DNA of 64,000 nucleotides from Ichthyophthirius multifiliis. Lineage: Eukaryota; Ciliophora; Oligohymenophorea; Hymenostomatida. This document shows positions 63,365-64,000 of this stretch, piece after piece. The notes beneath the pieces were generated by a model. It was not told where the DNA came from and made no database searches. It saw only the letters and a list, made by a program, of their open reading frames with translations. The stretch spans positions 1 to 64,000 of the forward strand of contig NW_004086305.1 in assembly GCF_000220395.1 (NCBI RefSeq), given 5' to 3'. Position 1 is the first letter of the stretch; each line of letters begins with the position of its first letter. A program made the translations under genes and the position numbers.

Positions 63365-64000
63365 ATGAATAAAGAAAAAAATATTCATTTAAAATCAAAC
63401 AAAGAAAAATAATAACAATCTTAAAAGTATAAAATAAGAAATGTATATGAGCTTACATATAATATTAATAGTTTAGAGTATAAATATTTTATAATATTGT
63501 ATTTAAATAAATTTTAAATAGAGAAATATATAATGAAATATTAGAAATAGTTAGCAAAAAAGAAGAGTAGTTTAATTAATATTTATTAGATGATATAAAG
63601 ATCATATTTAATATGTTTTTATGGGGTGATAAAAATGATGATAATTTTTTTGAGTATAATTTAATATATAAATTAATTTTATATTTAAAATTCAATTTAT
63701 AATTTTATATAATAAAGTTTTTTTTGTGAATAGAATTTTCTTGATTAAATTTCTAAAATAATTCAAGAATATAAAAATGTAAGAGAAATAACAATCTAAA
63801 TTATTTAATGTTTTTGTATTTTAATACTTAACATAAAATCACTATAATAATAAAATTATATTTTATCACATTCTGTTATTAATGATTTAATATCCTTTTA
63901 ATTTGATTTTAATGATGATGAGTTTGTAGATTATTATATTAACTTCTTAAAAAGTTTAAGTTTAAAATTAGATTAAATACCTCTTTAACTTTTATTTAAT
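63365..64000 (+). CDS. CLEC16A/gop-1 family protein (FPL domain), 5' part
   Basis: CLEC16A-type proteins act in endosomal trafficking and mitophagy. After a basic head (MNKEKNIHLKSNKEK), exons carry the FPL-domain signature: MFLWGDKNDDNFFE matches the family's LIWGDxNDSSFFD, and the last exon reads SHSVINDLISFQFDFNDDEF followed by VDYYINFLKSLSLKL, matching the family's SNNHVNSIIxHKFDFSDEE and YYISFLKTLSLKL. Short introns lie near 63478-63520, 63656-63737 and 63774-63860, but exact splice phases are not certain. The gene runs off the right edge. The family usually has a single copy in eukaryotes. Confidence 0.8.

Noticed and set aside
1-64000. tRNA, rRNA, CRISPR arrays and bacterial-type promoters
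   Set aside because: No B-box-like GGTTCGA context, no conserved rRNA blocks and no spaced direct repeats were seen by eye; the genome is eukaryotic. A tRNAscan-SE run would be decisive.
1-64000. Widespread pseudogenes from in-frame TAA/TAG
   Set aside because: TAA and TAG fall where homologues have Gln and other residues, and TGA alone ends the clear genes, so the reassigned code explains them.

Overview
The window reads as a macronuclear-type chromosome segment of an oligohymenophorean ciliate. It is extremely AT-rich. Reading frames make sense only if TAA and TAG encode glutamine and TGA is the sole stop, and most genes carry short AT-rich GT-AG introns of about 24-230 nt. Standard-code translation gives only fragments. 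Composition, intron style and gene content fit the Tetrahymena/Ichthyophthirius group, with Ichthyophthirius the best guess from composition alone. That assignment is inference; no rRNA or telomere is present to confirm it.

Layout. 0.4-7.1 kb (+): a small secreted candidate, a seven-exon unknown gene and a long coiled-coil protein. 7.2-9.7 kb (-): a CPAP/SAS-4-like centriole protein with a G-box. 10.8-12.7 kb (+): an EF-hand protein with repeated Cys-x-Phe-x-Pro motifs. 13.5-18.1 kb (-): a doubtful coding region, an ULK-like kinase and two small unknown genes. 18.6-23.3 kb: two related pseudokinase-MORN genes arranged tail to tail. 23.7-27.8 kb (+): a large secreted cysteine-rich protein. 27.9-37.5 kb (+): three successive membrane-sensor-like genes, namely a short membrane protein, an intact hybrid histidine kinase and a degenerate hybrid histidine kinase with a PAS-like region. 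37.6-39.4 kb (+): a third pseudokinase. 39.9-46.2 kb (+): a linker-histone-like protein, CHMP7-like ESCRT-III, a repeat-bearing kinase, a small acidic protein and mitochondrial uL15. 46.4-47.4 kb (-): a broken coding-like stretch. 48.4-61.5 kb (+): a NEK-type kinase, a choline-transporter-like protein, a KIF-binding-protein homologue, a large WD40 protein and ethanolamine-phosphate cytidylyltransferase. 63.4 kb to the end (+): the 5' part of a CLEC16A/gop-1 family gene.

Two themes stand out. Signalling genes are dense: three conventional kinases, three pseudokinases and two hybrid histidine kinases occur in 64 kb. Several genes also fit centriole, cilium or microtubule work (CPAP, NEK, KIF-binding protein, the coiled-coil protein). 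There is no operon logic. Each gene is separated by a very AT-rich spacer, often with long (AT)n tracts, and in-frame (TAA)n tracts make polyglutamine or polyasparagine inside several proteins.

At least seven plus-strand genes show one frame break that a single extra base would repair, nearly all in A runs. Homopolymer undercalling in the assembly is the simplest reading. Exon boundaries were placed by eye from frame continuity and GT-AG ends and are approximate where stated.
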